A stretch of DNA of 64,000 nucleotides from Candidatus Thorarchaeota archaeon. GTDB taxonomy: Archaea; Asgardarchaeota; Thorarchaeia; Thorarchaeales; Thorarchaeaceae. The notes under the pieces are model-generated. The model worked only from the letters and a program-made list of their open reading frames with translations. It was not told where the DNA came from and did no database searches. This document shows, one piece after another, positions 1 through 8,663 of this stretch. The position numbers and the translations under genes were made by a program. The stretch is from the NCBI GenBank assembly GCA_004524445.1, contig SDNP01000008.1:1-64000 (forward strand). The letters are read 5' to 3'. Within the stretch, counting starts at the first letter, position 1, and each line of letters opens with the position of its first letter.

Positions 1-217
1 CATGTGGGTGATGAGCCCAGATATCATAGAAATCATTGACCAGAAAACTGGGGAGCCAATTACAAACACAGACATCAAGAAGGGTGATGAAGTCAGCGTT
101 ATAGGAATGAAAGCATCTCACGAGATATTTCGTCAGCCCGAGGGGCTAGAAGTACTTGGCCCGAAACATTTCGGTTTTGACACCAACTACGTGCCAATTG
201 AAGAATTAATGAAATAG
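1..217 (+). CDS. DUF917 (S-methyl thiohydantoin desulfurase-like) protein, C-terminal end, partial
   Basis: This is the last 71 or so codons of a gene that begins before the window; the reading frame is open to the left edge, so the ATG at position 2 need not be the start. The residues match what I know of the C-terminus of the DUF917 / S-methyl thiohydantoin desulfurase family: a 'PDIIEIIDQKTGEPITNTDI' strand-turn, then a conserved end with GPKHFGFD and YVP. Family members are often found beside hydantoinases and amidohydrolases, but none can be seen here because the upstream DNA is missing. A strong hairpin plus T-run follows the stop codon immediately, so this is probably the last gene of its transcript. 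Family assignment is from recognition of the tail only. Confidence 0.7.
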   Translation, partial: MWVMSPDIIEIIDQKTGEPITNTDIKKGDEVSVIGMKASHEIFRQPEGLEVLGPKHFGFDTNYVPIEELMK

Positions 218-247
218 GGGGAGAATATCCCCCTGGAATTTTTTTTT
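216..247 (+). terminator. Hairpin plus T-tract terminator after the DUF917 gene
   Basis: A perfect 7-bp inverted repeat (AGGGGGA, loop GAATA, TCCCCCT) overlaps the stop codon and is followed four bases later by nine consecutive T residues. A second T-run lies at about 255-260. This has the layout of a bacterial-type intrinsic terminator for the plus-strand gene. It sits between two convergent genes. Confidence 0.7.
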
Positions 248-261
248 AATCCCGTTTTTTG

Positions 262-969
262 CTATTTATCAACAACTATCTGCACGGTGTAGTGCTTTCG
301 ATACCAATTTGGCTCATTCTTCACAATTATTCCCTCGTAATCATCATTGTAGAATTTAACCGGATGCTCTTCGGGATCTTCATCTTCCTTTCGAAGGCGA
401 TGTCTTGCATGTACAATAAGTCGCTGTACCCATGATTTGAGTGCCTGCCTTTCTTCTTTGAGAAGATCGGGATGTTCATCCCAGTAATCTTCTATTATCC
501 AAGCCACCTTTCTGTTGTAGTAATGTCCAGCTGTCCACTGGGCAACAAAGAACAGAAATGCAAAGGCCGTAAACGCGATTGTATAAGGTGCAATCGATAC
601 GAGCGAAAATACCCAAGTCGCAACAATCGATGGAACAGCAATTGTCATCAGAATGAGTGCCGTATGCTGAAGAAATTTCCTCCGTTCATAGAATTTGAGA
701 ACACCTGGTACTTTCGGTGACACAGCTGCAAATTTATGCAGCACAGTCCGAATGAAGCGCCACTGGCTCACAAATGAACGAGGCAGCGCCCCTTGACCTA
801 TAGCTTTCTCAATGAAAGTCAAGTCAAAGCAACGATGAATTCTATATCCATCAAAGACAGTGATGAAATCCTTCGTCCACTTTAGGTTGATCCCTTTAGG
901 AGTGAACTGAAACTCGTCCAAGCTCTGTTCCCCGGGTTTTGTTCTAGTACTGCGGCCTTTTTTACTCAT
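262..969 (-). CDS. Two-TM membrane protein of unknown function
   Basis: I do not recognise this 235-residue protein. The N-terminus is basic (MSKKGRSTRTK), followed by about 90 soluble residues. Two adjacent hydrophobic segments, roughly residues 103-145 (FLQHTALILMTIAVPSIVAT and IAPYTIAFTAFAFLFFVAQW), form a membrane hairpin. The C-terminal 80 residues are soluble and charged. No catalytic motif or Cys/His cluster is visible. The ATG at 969 is preceded by a purine-rich GGCGGATAGG. The gene is convergent with the DUF917 tail and divergent from the next unknown gene, so it is probably monocistronic. Confidence 0.7.
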   Translation of the reverse strand: MSKKGRSTRTKPGEQSLDEFQFTPKGINLKWTKDFITVFDGYRIHRCFDLTFIEKAIGQGALPRSFVSQWRFIRTVLHKFAAVSPKVPGVLKFYERRKFLQHTALILMTIAVPSIVATWVFSLVSIAPYTIAFTAFAFLFFVAQWTAGHYYNRKVAWIIEDYWDEHPDLLKEERQALKSWVQRLIVHARHRLRKEDEDPEEHPVKFYNDDYEGIIVKNEPNWYRKHYTVQIVVDK

Positions 970-1125
970 TGCCTATCCGCCTTTATGCAAATTCAAGACT
1001 TCAGCCTGAAGCCACAACATAAGCTTTATGCAAGGCATGAATCAAATTATGAGGGCCGTTTTGGAAACAGTCAAAAGGCACTCGCACTCCACCGAGAGTA
1101 ACAACGAACTATGGTGGAACACTGA

Positions 1126-2058
1126 ATGGAAGTTAGTGATGAAAAAGACTGGGAATTCATTTCTGTGCATCCTTATTCCGAACAACAGGCAGAACTTAGA
1201 ATAGACAGTGAGGAAATCGATTTTCTCTTGCCAAGGGAGAAGAGGCTAAAAAAGTACACAGTTGTCTTCACCACTAAATGGGAGGAGATTGTCGCCTATG
1301 AATGTTCACCAATATGTTTTTGTGAAAATCGACAGAGTTGGCCTTTGGACGAGGAACTGCCAGAAGATTACGACGAGATCGGTCCTGCAGGTATATTCTT
1401 CGCTTTCCTTCGTTCTGGTGGCGAAGCATTCTTCCAGGTTTGGGCAATAATACCGAAAGAAGATATTCAGACCGTCAAGGAGCTTGCAGAAAAATATGCT
1501 GGACGTCCCAGTGTAAAAGGTCTTGCCCATCATGGTACGGCTGGCGTTGTGAATTATATGCTCGACCATTGTGAAGTGATGCACCGTGTAAATACAAGGT
1601 GGCATAACTGGATAAAGAAGGGTCCATCCACCAAGCCCAGGGATAATTTGAATGAAAAATCGCCTGAACTCGTATTCGCAAAGGAAGGCATGTCATTCAA
1701 CTTTTATGGTGCCAGTCCAAAACTGGAGCAAATGTCAACCTTCTGGCCCTGGAGCAAGATTCGAGATATCTACGCTATGCAGGACGAGGTTCCCCAAATA
1801 GCATATCTGTGGCATGAAGATAGCTACACATTCTTGCAGCAAGTATGGGATCCCCAAGAACGTGGTAGCATTCTGAAAAAGGCGAAGGAAGCTCATGATG
1901 CATATCTGAATGATGATAGCGTTCCACAATTACGCCTAATCAGGCCGTGGTCATTTCCATCTCGCTTGCATGATACATGGGACGAACTAGAGCCATTTTC
2001 CTCGAAAGCAAGCAGAGATGGATTTCCGCCCATTTACGAGAAAAAGCATGACGAATAG
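1126..2058 (+). CDS. Soluble protein of unknown function
   Basis: This is a 310-residue soluble, acidic, Trp- and Tyr-rich protein with no signal peptide, no membrane segment and no motif that I recognise. A short Cys patch (CSPICFC, about residue 60) and an HHG motif near residue 135 could be metal-binding, but the spacing fits no family I know. The ORF is long, the composition is ordinary for this genome and the opposite-strand ORFs are shorter, so it is very likely a real gene. The ATG at 1126 follows GGTGGAACACTGA, which offers a plausible ribosome-binding site. Confidence 0.6.
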   Translation: MEVSDEKDWEFISVHPYSEQQAELRIDSEEIDFLLPREKRLKKYTVVFTTKWEEIVAYECSPICFCENRQSWPLDEELPEDYDEIGPAGIFFAFLRSGGEAFFQVWAIIPKEDIQTVKELAEKYAGRPSVKGLAHHGTAGVVNYMLDHCEVMHRVNTRWHNWIKKGPSTKPRDNLNEKSPELVFAKEGMSFNFYGASPKLEQMSTFWPWSKIRDIYAMQDEVPQIAYLWHEDSYTFLQQVWDPQERGSILKKAKEAHDAYLNDDSVPQLRLIRPWSFPSRLHDTWDELEPFSSKASRDGFPPIYEKKHDE

Positions 2059-2391
2059 GTCCTTTCAAGAACTACAGCAACGAGAAAGATGGTAGTATAG
2101 TTAACATTTCAGTGGAATACAATATTATCACAATGCATTTTTCACTCGCTTCTGAGGAGCGATAGGTAGAAGACTAAATCAAATTACATTTTCTGAGTGG
2201 AAATAATGACCACTAGAGTTGCGGCATTTGATATGTGACAGTACGGCGAGTAATTTAGGTTATATGCAATAATCATGCTTCAGGAAGATAGCCAAGGGAG
2301 TCCGAGAGTTAAGATATGCAAAGAGAAGAAATGAGAATTCAAGATGATGACAAGACCGAGTCTTGATTCATAGAATGAGCACTACCGGGTT

Positions 2392-2636
2392 ATGCTTGTG
2401 GACACAATTCGGATTCCATATATTGATTGTAGAGGTGAAAAGGACGCTGAAGAATTCAACATCAAGTCAGTGTGACGAGAACTCTGGGTTCAAATCGGAT
2501 TGACATGCGGCCTATATGGCTCACAGCTTTTCGTTTGCAGATTCTTTCAAAAATCGGTGTTGGACTTGATTGCTCAAAAATACAGTCTAAGCAAGTTGAA
2601 GCAACAATCGAGTCGCTCGGATTCAAGAAAGGATAA
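2392..2636 (+). pseudogene. Possible frameshifted gene remnant inside a 750-bp gene-poor stretch
   Basis: The 2059-2807 interval has no convincing gene. Inside it, frame 1 reads MLVDTIRIPYIDCRGEKDAE and stops at 2473-2475. An overlapping frame, open from about 2451, then reads a protein-like stretch containing RIDMRPIWLTAFRLQI and VEATIESLGFKKG, stopping at 2634-2636. Together they look like one short coding sequence broken by a frameshift. The 64-residue track ORF at 2500-2694 overlaps it in a third frame and looks less protein-like. No family was recognised. The rest of the interval is AT-rich with scattered stops. Confidence 0.2.
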
Positions 2637-2807
2637 TCAGTTCAGGCAAGGCTGGAGATCCAACGAACATGACACCTCCGGTGCGGGAATATAACTGGAA
2701 TCTGGCTTAGAAGCCAGAGCCACGGAAGCAATGGAGCTATTGGTCCGTTATACTTCTCAAGGAACTAACTCACCCTACAGGTGAAGAACGAAAAATAAAG
2801 AGAGGGG

Positions 2808-2827
2808 GAGAGAGCAAAGGCTCTCTC
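2808..2827 (-). terminator. Hairpin terminator of the APC permease gene
   Basis: A perfect 8-bp inverted repeat (GAGAGAGC, loop AAAG, GCTCTCTC) lies ten bases downstream of the permease stop codon. Read on the minus strand it is followed by a pyrimidine-rich stretch ending in TTTATTTTT. This is the layout expected for termination of the minus-strand transcript. Confidence 0.65.
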
Positions 2828-2837
2828 TGTACTAATT

Positions 2838-4385
2838 CTACTCGGGGGGTAGCTGACCAAATATCGCGCTCATATCGACGCCTTTGGCCTTGTTCTTCAT
2901 ACCATAATAGGTATACATGAGTTGACCCCAGAAGTACAGACCTACTGTGAAGAGTGTCTCAAATTGGACACCCGCAGTGGGTACGAAACTTACGAGGGCG
3001 TAGAAGAACACGGCACCGCTGACTAATCCAGCAATCGATACTAGCGGTACGCCAGCAATCGTCCAAGCACCCGACCGCTCCCACAATGTTGGTCGATAGA
3101 AGGGCAGAGATATCTCGGCAAGCGAGAATTGCCATCGGATGAAGGTGTATGTGAAGGCAACACCGATAGCCACTGACACGTCGTAAAAGACGGCCATGCC
3201 AATGATGATTATCTGCACAATCAACCAGAAGTAGAGGGAATTGTGTGGTACATGATACTTGGGATGGATCTGAGCCATTGCCTCAGGACACAACCTGTCC
3301 ATTGCCATTGCGTGGAACGGTCGTGTAACCCAGAGTGCATTGCTTGGTCCGTCAAGGGTGTTAGCCAGAATTGGTTGTAGTACCAAAATTGCACCAAGCC
3401 AGGCAAAATTAGGACCGAGGGCAATCGCGGCAAAGTTACCAAAACCAGGGAATATGCCAGCAGTGCTGCTGTTATTCCAGTACAAGAGCTCGCCTAAGCT
3501 AACCTCAACTGCATAAGCTGACAGCATGAAGAGAGCTCCAATACCAATAACACCACCCATGGTGCTAAGGGGAATGTTCCTACTTGGCTGACTGACTTCA
3601 CCCGCGACGGGCATGATCAGGTATGGCCACATAATACCAACAGCGGTCACAAGGGCGCCTGCAACAGCAGCAAGATTGAGTGTGTTATATGCATTGATAT
3701 CTGCTATATATGACCCTGCAACCAGGTCCGCGTATGCGTGTCCAGTGCCTGCAAACAAATTATCCCAGACCGTGGGCGTAATCGGTGTTGCAATTAGAAT
3801 GATATCTGATATCAGCAAAAGCACCATCACGACAATTCCTAGTACTATTGTGAAGTAACCCAGTATCCTGACACTCAAATAGCTGAAAATAAAGCCTACA
3901 AAAGTCAGAATGAGGGCCAAAATCACTAGAACAATTATGTCGTTAGCTATGGCATTACCCAAATCCAGCAAGAGCTGGTTATCTGCAATGATGCCGATGG
4001 CCTGTAAACCGCCGCCGGTTATCTTAGCTGAGAAGAAGCTAGCTGAACCGCGGAATACTGGATTGGCAATCACTGACCGCCAACCCTCCATAACACCAAA
4101 AATCGGGGATAGACCTCGTCCGGTAAAGTGGTAACTAGCACCGCTTCGGGGCATCGCAAGCATGAGCACCATTGTGCCTACACCTTCGAATAGGATTGCG
4201 AATGTACCTATAGCAAAGGTTGGAACAAGAAGTGCACCTGGAAACCAAGTTGATACTTGTGGTGCTACAAAGTGGAAATACGGACCGACTGTTAGCGCTA
4301 TTGGCAAAATCAATGCGAACCAGGGTCCAACTTCCTTGACTAGTCCAGAACTTTCCCGGACAAAGAGGAGTTCTTCGTCTTCCAT
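2838..4385 (-). CDS. APC-superfamily amino acid permease
   Basis: This is a polytopic membrane protein of about 515 residues with roughly 12 hydrophobic segments, the size and pattern of the amino acid-polyamine-organocation (APC) family of secondary transporters. The first membrane segment follows 'SSGLVKEVGPWFALILPIAL', the usual APC opening before TM1, and MPRSGASYHF resembles the conserved TM2-TM3 PxSGG(S/A)Y motif. The substrate cannot be read from sequence; an amino acid or amine is likely. I prefer the ATG at 4385, with GGAG upstream, over the GTG at 4421 used by the track. The gene has its own 3' hairpin and appears monocistronic. Confidence 0.85.
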   Translation of the reverse strand: MEDEELLFVRESSGLVKEVGPWFALILPIALTVGPYFHFVAPQVSTWFPGALLVPTFAIGTFAILFEGVGTMVLMLAMPRSGASYHFTGRGLSPIFGVMEGWRSVIANPVFRGSASFFSAKITGGGLQAIGIIADNQLLLDLGNAIANDIIVLVILALILTFVGFIFSYLSVRILGYFTIVLGIVVMVLLLISDIILIATPITPTVWDNLFAGTGHAYADLVAGSYIADINAYNTLNLAAVAGALVTAVGIMWPYLIMPVAGEVSQPSRNIPLSTMGGVIGIGALFMLSAYAVEVSLGELLYWNNSSTAGIFPGFGNFAAIALGPNFAWLGAILVLQPILANTLDGPSNALWVTRPFHAMAMDRLCPEAMAQIHPKYHVPHNSLYFWLIVQIIIIGMAVFYDVSVAIGVAFTYTFIRWQFSLAEISLPFYRPTLWERSGAWTIAGVPLVSIAGLVSGAVFFYALVSFVPTAGVQFETLFTVGLYFWGQLMYTYYGMKNKAKGVDMSAIFGQLPPE

Positions 4386-4593
4386 TTTTCGGGATTCTCC
4401 GTTCTTATTTTTTTCTCTCACGTTTGCGAATCATTCGCTCTCCGTGATACAGTGAACATGGCAATACCAGTATAAAAACTTAAGGAGAGAGTGAAATGAG
4501 GAGGTTTAACATGTTTAAATCGTGTGGTAGGAGACCTGCTGCATCGATGAGGATATTGTCGCCATAGATTACGACATAGACAGAACTATAGTG

Positions 4594-5376
4594 TCAACTA
4601 GAGATGTTGTCGAAGAATTCTCTGTCGATAAGGTAGACATTCACTGGGACTTCTCTGATGCCAGTTCGACTCTCAAACAGAATGCTGAGAATAATGTCCT
4701 TGTCCATGATATGGATTGGAGGCACCGACCGGTTTTCTTGTACTGCTACTCTTCGAGCCTCATCGTTGCAAATGCCGTTGGAAAGGAGCACACCCTGATT
4801 AGCACCATAGGTGGGAAGGTCACCTCTGATTTCCAGAATGGTCTCTTTGCCGATTTCCTCATCCAGGTCGCATTTCTTGGCATAATAAACTACAGGAGCT
4901 TTGCCGCCATCGTCCCACCATGCACTCGTCATGATGACTGTGCTACCGTTCCTTCGCTCATGTACCTCAAGGTATCCGCCATCTGACTTGGGTTCCGTGT
5001 GGGCCCGGATGTTTGTAAGGAGTACTTTTGTGAGATTCTCGAAGGCATCGAGATCTAATTCAGCGATGGCATAGGACAGCTGTTCTCGTGCTCGAAGGTT
5101 GAACTGCTTTGCTCGTTCACGAACCTCGCTTATTTTGTCCTCATCAATGGCACCCTCACAGACCTCGTTGTATCTGTAGAGGCCTGGAGCAACACGTACG
5201 AAATACGGGGGTCGTTCATCCTGCTCAGCCTGTTTCTTTTCTATTGACAGGGATGCTGAAACGGATTCAGGAGTACGGTCTAGTGCATCTGCAATGTTCC
5301 GATAGTGTACCGGCTCTTCCTTTGCATGTTCGGATAGCCATTTTCGTAGAGTAGTTCTTCCGTTGTTCTCTGTCAA
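4594..5376 (-). CDS. HARE-HTH + Mrr-like restriction endonuclease-fold protein
   Basis: This 260-residue protein has two parts. Residues 1-75 look like a HARE-type winged helix (LRKWLSEHAKEEPVHYRNIA ... TPESVSASLS), a domain known to be fused to restriction endonucleases and chromatin proteins. Residues about 105-230 resemble the Mrr/PD-(D/E)xK fold: 'LDAFENLTKVLLTNI', a central YYAKKCD strand and an IRGDLPTYGANQGVLLSNG helix-strand like the C-terminal Mrr motif. The usual catalytic D...QxK pattern is not clear: YYAKK occupies the QxK strand. It may therefore bind DNA without cutting, or use altered residues. No methylase lies beside it. It could be a modified-DNA restriction factor or a regulator. 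Confidence 0.6.
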   Translation of the reverse strand: MTENNGRTTLRKWLSEHAKEEPVHYRNIADALDRTPESVSASLSIEKKQAEQDERPPYFVRVAPGLYRYNEVCEGAIDEDKISEVRERAKQFNLRAREQLSYAIAELDLDAFENLTKVLLTNIRAHTEPKSDGGYLEVHERRNGSTVIMTSAWWDDGGKAPVVYYAKKCDLDEEIGKETILEIRGDLPTYGANQGVLLSNGICNDEARRVAVQENRSVPPIHIMDKDIILSILFESRTGIREVPVNVYLIDREFFDNISS

Positions 5377-5576
5377 TTCAGGATGCCACCTGTTGTCTCA
5401 TTGCCCATCTAAGACCTAAGTGTACTCGATTGCACCATTGCAGACTTTAGTTCACGTAAAAAGTTTATCCCAGACGACATGTATTATAAACCAACCATGC
5501 AAATCATTCTAAAACACGTGCCTAATCGTCACTTTAATATTATCTTAAGAGAACTACTCCATGGACGGTATAGCTA

Positions 5577-5867
5577 ATGACACAGGTTTATGTGAAACTC
5601 ATGAATCGTGGCCTCAAGTCAGAGGAGCACGATAAATTCCCCTTTCAAACCACTGAAAACGCCACTGTGGGCACACTAGTGGACGAACTACATGAGGTAT
5701 ATGGTCCCAGATTTGAGGTATTCCTAGACGACCATGAGAATCAAACCCTGAGGCGTGACGCCATCGTAATAGTGAACGGTAAGAACATGGTCGCACATAA
5801 TGGCCTTAACACAAATCTTAGTGACGGGGATCTGATTGTCTTTATGATCGCCGCTGTTGGTGGTTAA
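5577..5867 (+). CDS. MoaD/ThiS-family ubiquitin-fold sulfur-carrier-like protein
   Basis: This 96-residue protein ends in AAVGG, the C-terminal di-glycine characteristic of MoaD, ThiS and archaeal SAMP proteins. The body fits the beta-grasp pattern: 'TVGTLVDELHEVYG' for the helix and 'AIVIVNGKNMVAHNGLNTNL' before 'DGDLIVFMIAAVGG', very like the MoaD 'vNg...l...L.dGDeVal.PPvaGG' ending. The family is activated by E1-like adenylation and delivers sulfur to molybdopterin, thiamine or tRNA, or modifies proteins. An AOR in this window needs a tungstopterin cofactor, but no moa genes lie adjacent. A TATA-like AGTTTATCCC lies about 110 nt upstream, and a second candidate lies nearer the start. Confidence 0.8.
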   Translation: MTQVYVKLMNRGLKSEEHDKFPFQTTENATVGTLVDELHEVYGPRFEVFLDDHENQTLRRDAIVIVNGKNMVAHNGLNTNLSDGDLIVFMIAAVGG

Positions 5868-5928
5868 ATTAGTGAATCATCTAGTTTTGAAGTTGTCCTA
5901 TGAATTCTGATAGGAACTAAGAGCGGAC

Positions 5929-7125
5929 TCAGTCCTCGGGGATGTAATATGGGTCCAGAATCTCCTCATCAACGATTCCCGCTGACACAGCCATGAGCTC
6001 AGCTATGTCAAGCACTCTCATCTCAGCGTCAGCCTCGTAAACGGCATGGGTAAGATTCATTTCGCACGCTGGACAGACCGTCGCAATGATGGTAGCATCT
6101 GTGGTTTTTATATCCTCCAATCGTCTTCTAGCAGCCATCTGTGAATTATCCTCATACATTACCTTTACTCCGCCGCCACCGCCACAACAAAACGCCTGTT
6201 CTCTATTGCGTGGTACCTCGCGGAAATCAACACCGGGGATTGCCTCAATAACCTCACGGGGTGGTTCATAGATATCCCGATATCGTCCAATCTCGCAGGG
6301 ATCGTGATACGTAACAACGACATCAACTGGGTTTTTCAGGTCGATCTTACCTTCTCTCACAATCTCTGCCAGAACCTCACTTGTATGACGAACTTCTATT
6401 GGAAATTCATCCATTCCAAGTAACTCCGGATAAATCTCATCGAAAGCTCGGAAGCAACTCGGACATGGTGTGATGATTTCTTTCACGCCGCGAGCTTGCA
6501 GTTTTTTCAGATAATCCTCGGCCCATTCCTTTGCATGCTCCATTTTACCAGTGATCCAATATGGCGTTCCACAACATCGTTGTTCTTCGCCAAGGAAGTC
6601 GAGCTCATAGCCTGCTTCTTGAAGCACACGCACGAGAATATTGGTCTTTTCCTTGAAACGGTGACTTGCTAAACAGCCCGGATAAAACAAGGTTCCTGAT
6701 CCCTCCTTGAACTCAAGTCCTTCTGTCCATTGAGTGTGTGCAGTTGGTGTATCAGCGAAGATGTTTCCTGACTCTAGGGCGGTATCGGCCATATTCTTTC
6801 CGCCTTCAGGAATAGTCACTCCCTGCTCAACAAAGTCCTTCCTCATGGCTTTAGTAACTGCGATGATGTCTATTTGGGCAGCTTTCTTGCATTCGTACTT
6901 ACATCGACCACACATGAAGCAACCAAATATTCGCTCAGCAAGGTCTTCAGTATATTCTAATTTCCCCTCGAGTATTGCTCTGGCTATTGCCATCCTGCCC
7001 CTAGCTGTAGACGATTCCCACGTTTGTGTGTAAATTTCAGGGCACCTTTCATCAAAATCGTATCCACGACAAAACTCGCATCTACCACAGGCGTAAATCA
7101 TGTCCTTATAGTCGCTGATATTCAT
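5929..7125 (-). CDS. GlcF/LldE-like Fe-S subunit of a 2-hydroxyacid dehydrogenase (CCG domains)
   Basis: This 398-residue protein begins with a 4Fe-4S ferredoxin-like pair (CGRCEFCRGYDFDERC and CFMCGRCKYEC) and carries two cysteine-rich CCG domains (EEQRCCGTPYW, about residue 185, and AFCCGGGGGV, about 312), the cluster-binding signature of HdrB/GlcF/LldE proteins. Its start overlaps the upstream FAD-oxidase gene by the 4-bp ATGA, so the two are translationally coupled and form a GlcD-GlcF type complex oxidising glycolate, lactate or a related 2-hydroxyacid and passing electrons to an unknown carrier. HdrB proteins share the CCG domain, but the coupling to a GlcD-like gene favours the dehydrogenase reading. 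Confidence 0.8.
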   Translation of the reverse strand: MNISDYKDMIYACGRCEFCRGYDFDERCPEIYTQTWESSTARGRMAIARAILEGKLEYTEDLAERIFGCFMCGRCKYECKKAAQIDIIAVTKAMRKDFVEQGVTIPEGGKNMADTALESGNIFADTPTAHTQWTEGLEFKEGSGTLFYPGCLASHRFKEKTNILVRVLQEAGYELDFLGEEQRCCGTPYWITGKMEHAKEWAEDYLKKLQARGVKEIITPCPSCFRAFDEIYPELLGMDEFPIEVRHTSEVLAEIVREGKIDLKNPVDVVVTYHDPCEIGRYRDIYEPPREVIEAIPGVDFREVPRNREQAFCCGGGGGVKVMYEDNSQMAARRRLEDIKTTDATIIATVCPACEMNLTHAVYEADAEMRVLDIAELMAVSAGIVDEEILDPYYIPED

Positions 7126-8501
7126 TGTAACTCCTCCTCTGAAATGAAAATTCCTCGTTGCAGAATGTTATTAGGGTCAAGTGTCTTTTTCAGAGTCTTC
7201 AGGAGGCGGTAATATCCAGTATCTCTCTCTGCCACGAATGGTCTCAAGCCATCTCTTCCACCGATGCCATATGGAACAACAGGCCCCTCGAGAACCATCT
7301 CGTTGATGTCATCAGCCATCTCAACGAGTTCGTCCCATTCCTCTGGCTCTTGATAGTTAGTGACCATAAATGCCAACCAATCTCTTGGTAGAACTTGGCC
7401 TCCAAATCCGGCCTTCGTATAGCCTCTCTTCTCAATAAGCTCTTGCTTCCAGATATTGTAAAGAAAGCCAATGTCATCAATTCTGCAGGACCCGGAACCA
7501 AAGAAATGCCAAACCCCAGCTGCAAAGATGTCTGTGAGTCCTGTGAGAATCCTATCAAAATAGTCATTTGCAGGAGCTGGGTCGCCAATTTCACCACCAA
7601 GATCTTCGATTTTAGCTATGAGTTTCTTCTTTCGCAGATCCATTATCTTCTTTTCATAGGCGAAAATGTCTGCCATCACAACAAATGTTTCAGGGGCTGT
7701 TGGCTCCACCCACAAATAGAAGCCCTGCAAATATTCATCTCCAACAAGCCGATTGACAAAGTGTCCTAATTCAATTACCTCATCAAGTGTTGGCATTACG
7801 GCCATAATCCGCTCCTCATAATCTGAAGACGGTCTGATTCGCAATGTTAGTTCTGTGCAGACTCCGAGGATACCCTCTGCCCCAATAAACATCCCAGCAA
7901 GATCTGGACCTAGACATTGTCTCTTGAACTTCCCAGCGCTTGGCCATGCCGCAGAGCCCGTATGAACTATATCTCCATTGGGAAGGACCATCTCAAGAGT
8001 GACGATATCACGATGTCCGTGGAAACCAAATTTGGCGGTGCCACGCGGCCCACCTCCAGCCTTCATAACAGACCCACCAATGGTCATAGCTGGACCCCCA
8101 GCCTCACTGCAGAGATAAGTCAATCCGATCTCTTGCAGCGCAGCATCCAGTTTTGCCCAAGTACAATTTGGCTGAACGGTGACAGTAAGGTCTCTCTCAT
8201 CAATTTCAATTATCTCGTTCATGAGTGCCAAATCGAGCATGATACCTGGCTCCTGAGCAAGAAATGCATCCCAATGCGACGTTCCACCACCCCTCAGATA
8301 AATTGGAACGTCATGTTCGTTGGCAATCTTGAGGATTTGCTGAATTTCCTCACTGGATTCCGGCATCACTATATGTGTAGCCATCTTCTGCTTTGCGGGG
8401 CTCAAATCACGGCTATATGCTACTATATCGAAATCCTTGTCTGTGACCCGTTTTTCCCCAACAATGTCTTCAAGAAGACCTGTTATTTTTTGGATATCCA
8501 T
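7122..8501 (-). CDS. FAD-linked oxidase, GlcD-like 2-hydroxyacid dehydrogenase
   Basis: This protein of about 459 residues belongs to the VAO/PCMH flavoprotein family. The FAD-binding half contains VPIYLRGGGTSHWDAF and the 'GGSVMKAGGGPRGTAKFG' loop around residues 155-175, followed by IGAEGILGV, typical of GlcD. The C-terminal FAD-oxidase domain ends in 'LKKTLDPNNILQRGIF', the usual family tail. It would oxidise a 2-hydroxyacid such as glycolate or D-lactate with the Fe-S partner encoded immediately downstream. I place the start at the ATG at 8501 (MDIQKITG), with GGAG just upstream; the track start at 8549 adds 16 less typical residues. Confidence 0.85.
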   Translation of the reverse strand: MDIQKITGLLEDIVGEKRVTDKDFDIVAYSRDLSPAKQKMATHIVMPESSEEIQQILKIANEHDVPIYLRGGGTSHWDAFLAQEPGIMLDLALMNEIIEIDERDLTVTVQPNCTWAKLDAALQEIGLTYLCSEAGGPAMTIGGSVMKAGGGPRGTAKFGFHGHRDIVTLEMVLPNGDIVHTGSAAWPSAGKFKRQCLGPDLAGMFIGAEGILGVCTELTLRIRPSSDYEERIMAVMPTLDEVIELGHFVNRLVGDEYLQGFYLWVEPTAPETFVVMADIFAYEKKIMDLRKKKLIAKIEDLGGEIGDPAPANDYFDRILTGLTDIFAAGVWHFFGSGSCRIDDIGFLYNIWKQELIEKRGYTKAGFGGQVLPRDWLAFMVTNYQEPEEWDELVEMADDINEMVLEGPVVPYGIGGRDGLRPFVAERDTGYYRLLKTLKKTLDPNNILQRGIFISEEELQ

Positions 8502-8631
8502 TATCAACCGCTTCTCCAGATGTATCCGTATTAAGTCCAAGACTGGCATAAATACTAATTAAGCTCTCTGGTTGCTCAAAGTCTTTAAAATAAGCTTAAC
8601 AAGAAGAGTGGAAATTCTCTGTAGTTTTGGG

Positions 8632-8663
8632 AAAAAAAGGTTGAGAGAGGAATGAACTCCTCT
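8632..8663 (-). terminator. Hairpin plus T-tract terminator of the dodecin gene
   Basis: A 6-bp stem (AGAGGA / TCCTCT, loop ATGAAC) overlaps the dodecin stop codon. Reading the minus strand it is followed by CTCAACC and then seven T residues. This suits termination of the short monocistronic dodecin transcript. Confidence 0.6.

Noticed and set aside
2481-2510. tRNA T-arm-like GGGTTCAAATC
   Set aside because: The flanking bases do not form the 5-bp T stem and no anticodon arm or acceptor stem can be built around it.
2500-2694. 64-residue ORF in the gene-poor stretch
   Set aside because: Less protein-like than the overlapping frame and no ribosome-binding site; treated as a shadow of the remnant.
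5890-5916. Weak hairpin TCCTAT...ATAGGA between moaD-like and glcF-like genes
   Set aside because: Only a 6-bp stem with an 8-base loop and no T-run, so not claimed as a terminator.
5929-7125. Alternative call of this gene as HdrB or HdrD
   Set aside because: CCG domains are shared, but the ATGA overlap with a GlcD-like FAD oxidase and the N-terminal ferredoxin pair favour a GlcF-type subunit.
7917-8534. 205-residue plus-strand ORF antisense to glcD
   Set aside because: It lies wholly inside the clear FAD-oxidase gene on the other strand, and its translation has no protein-family character.
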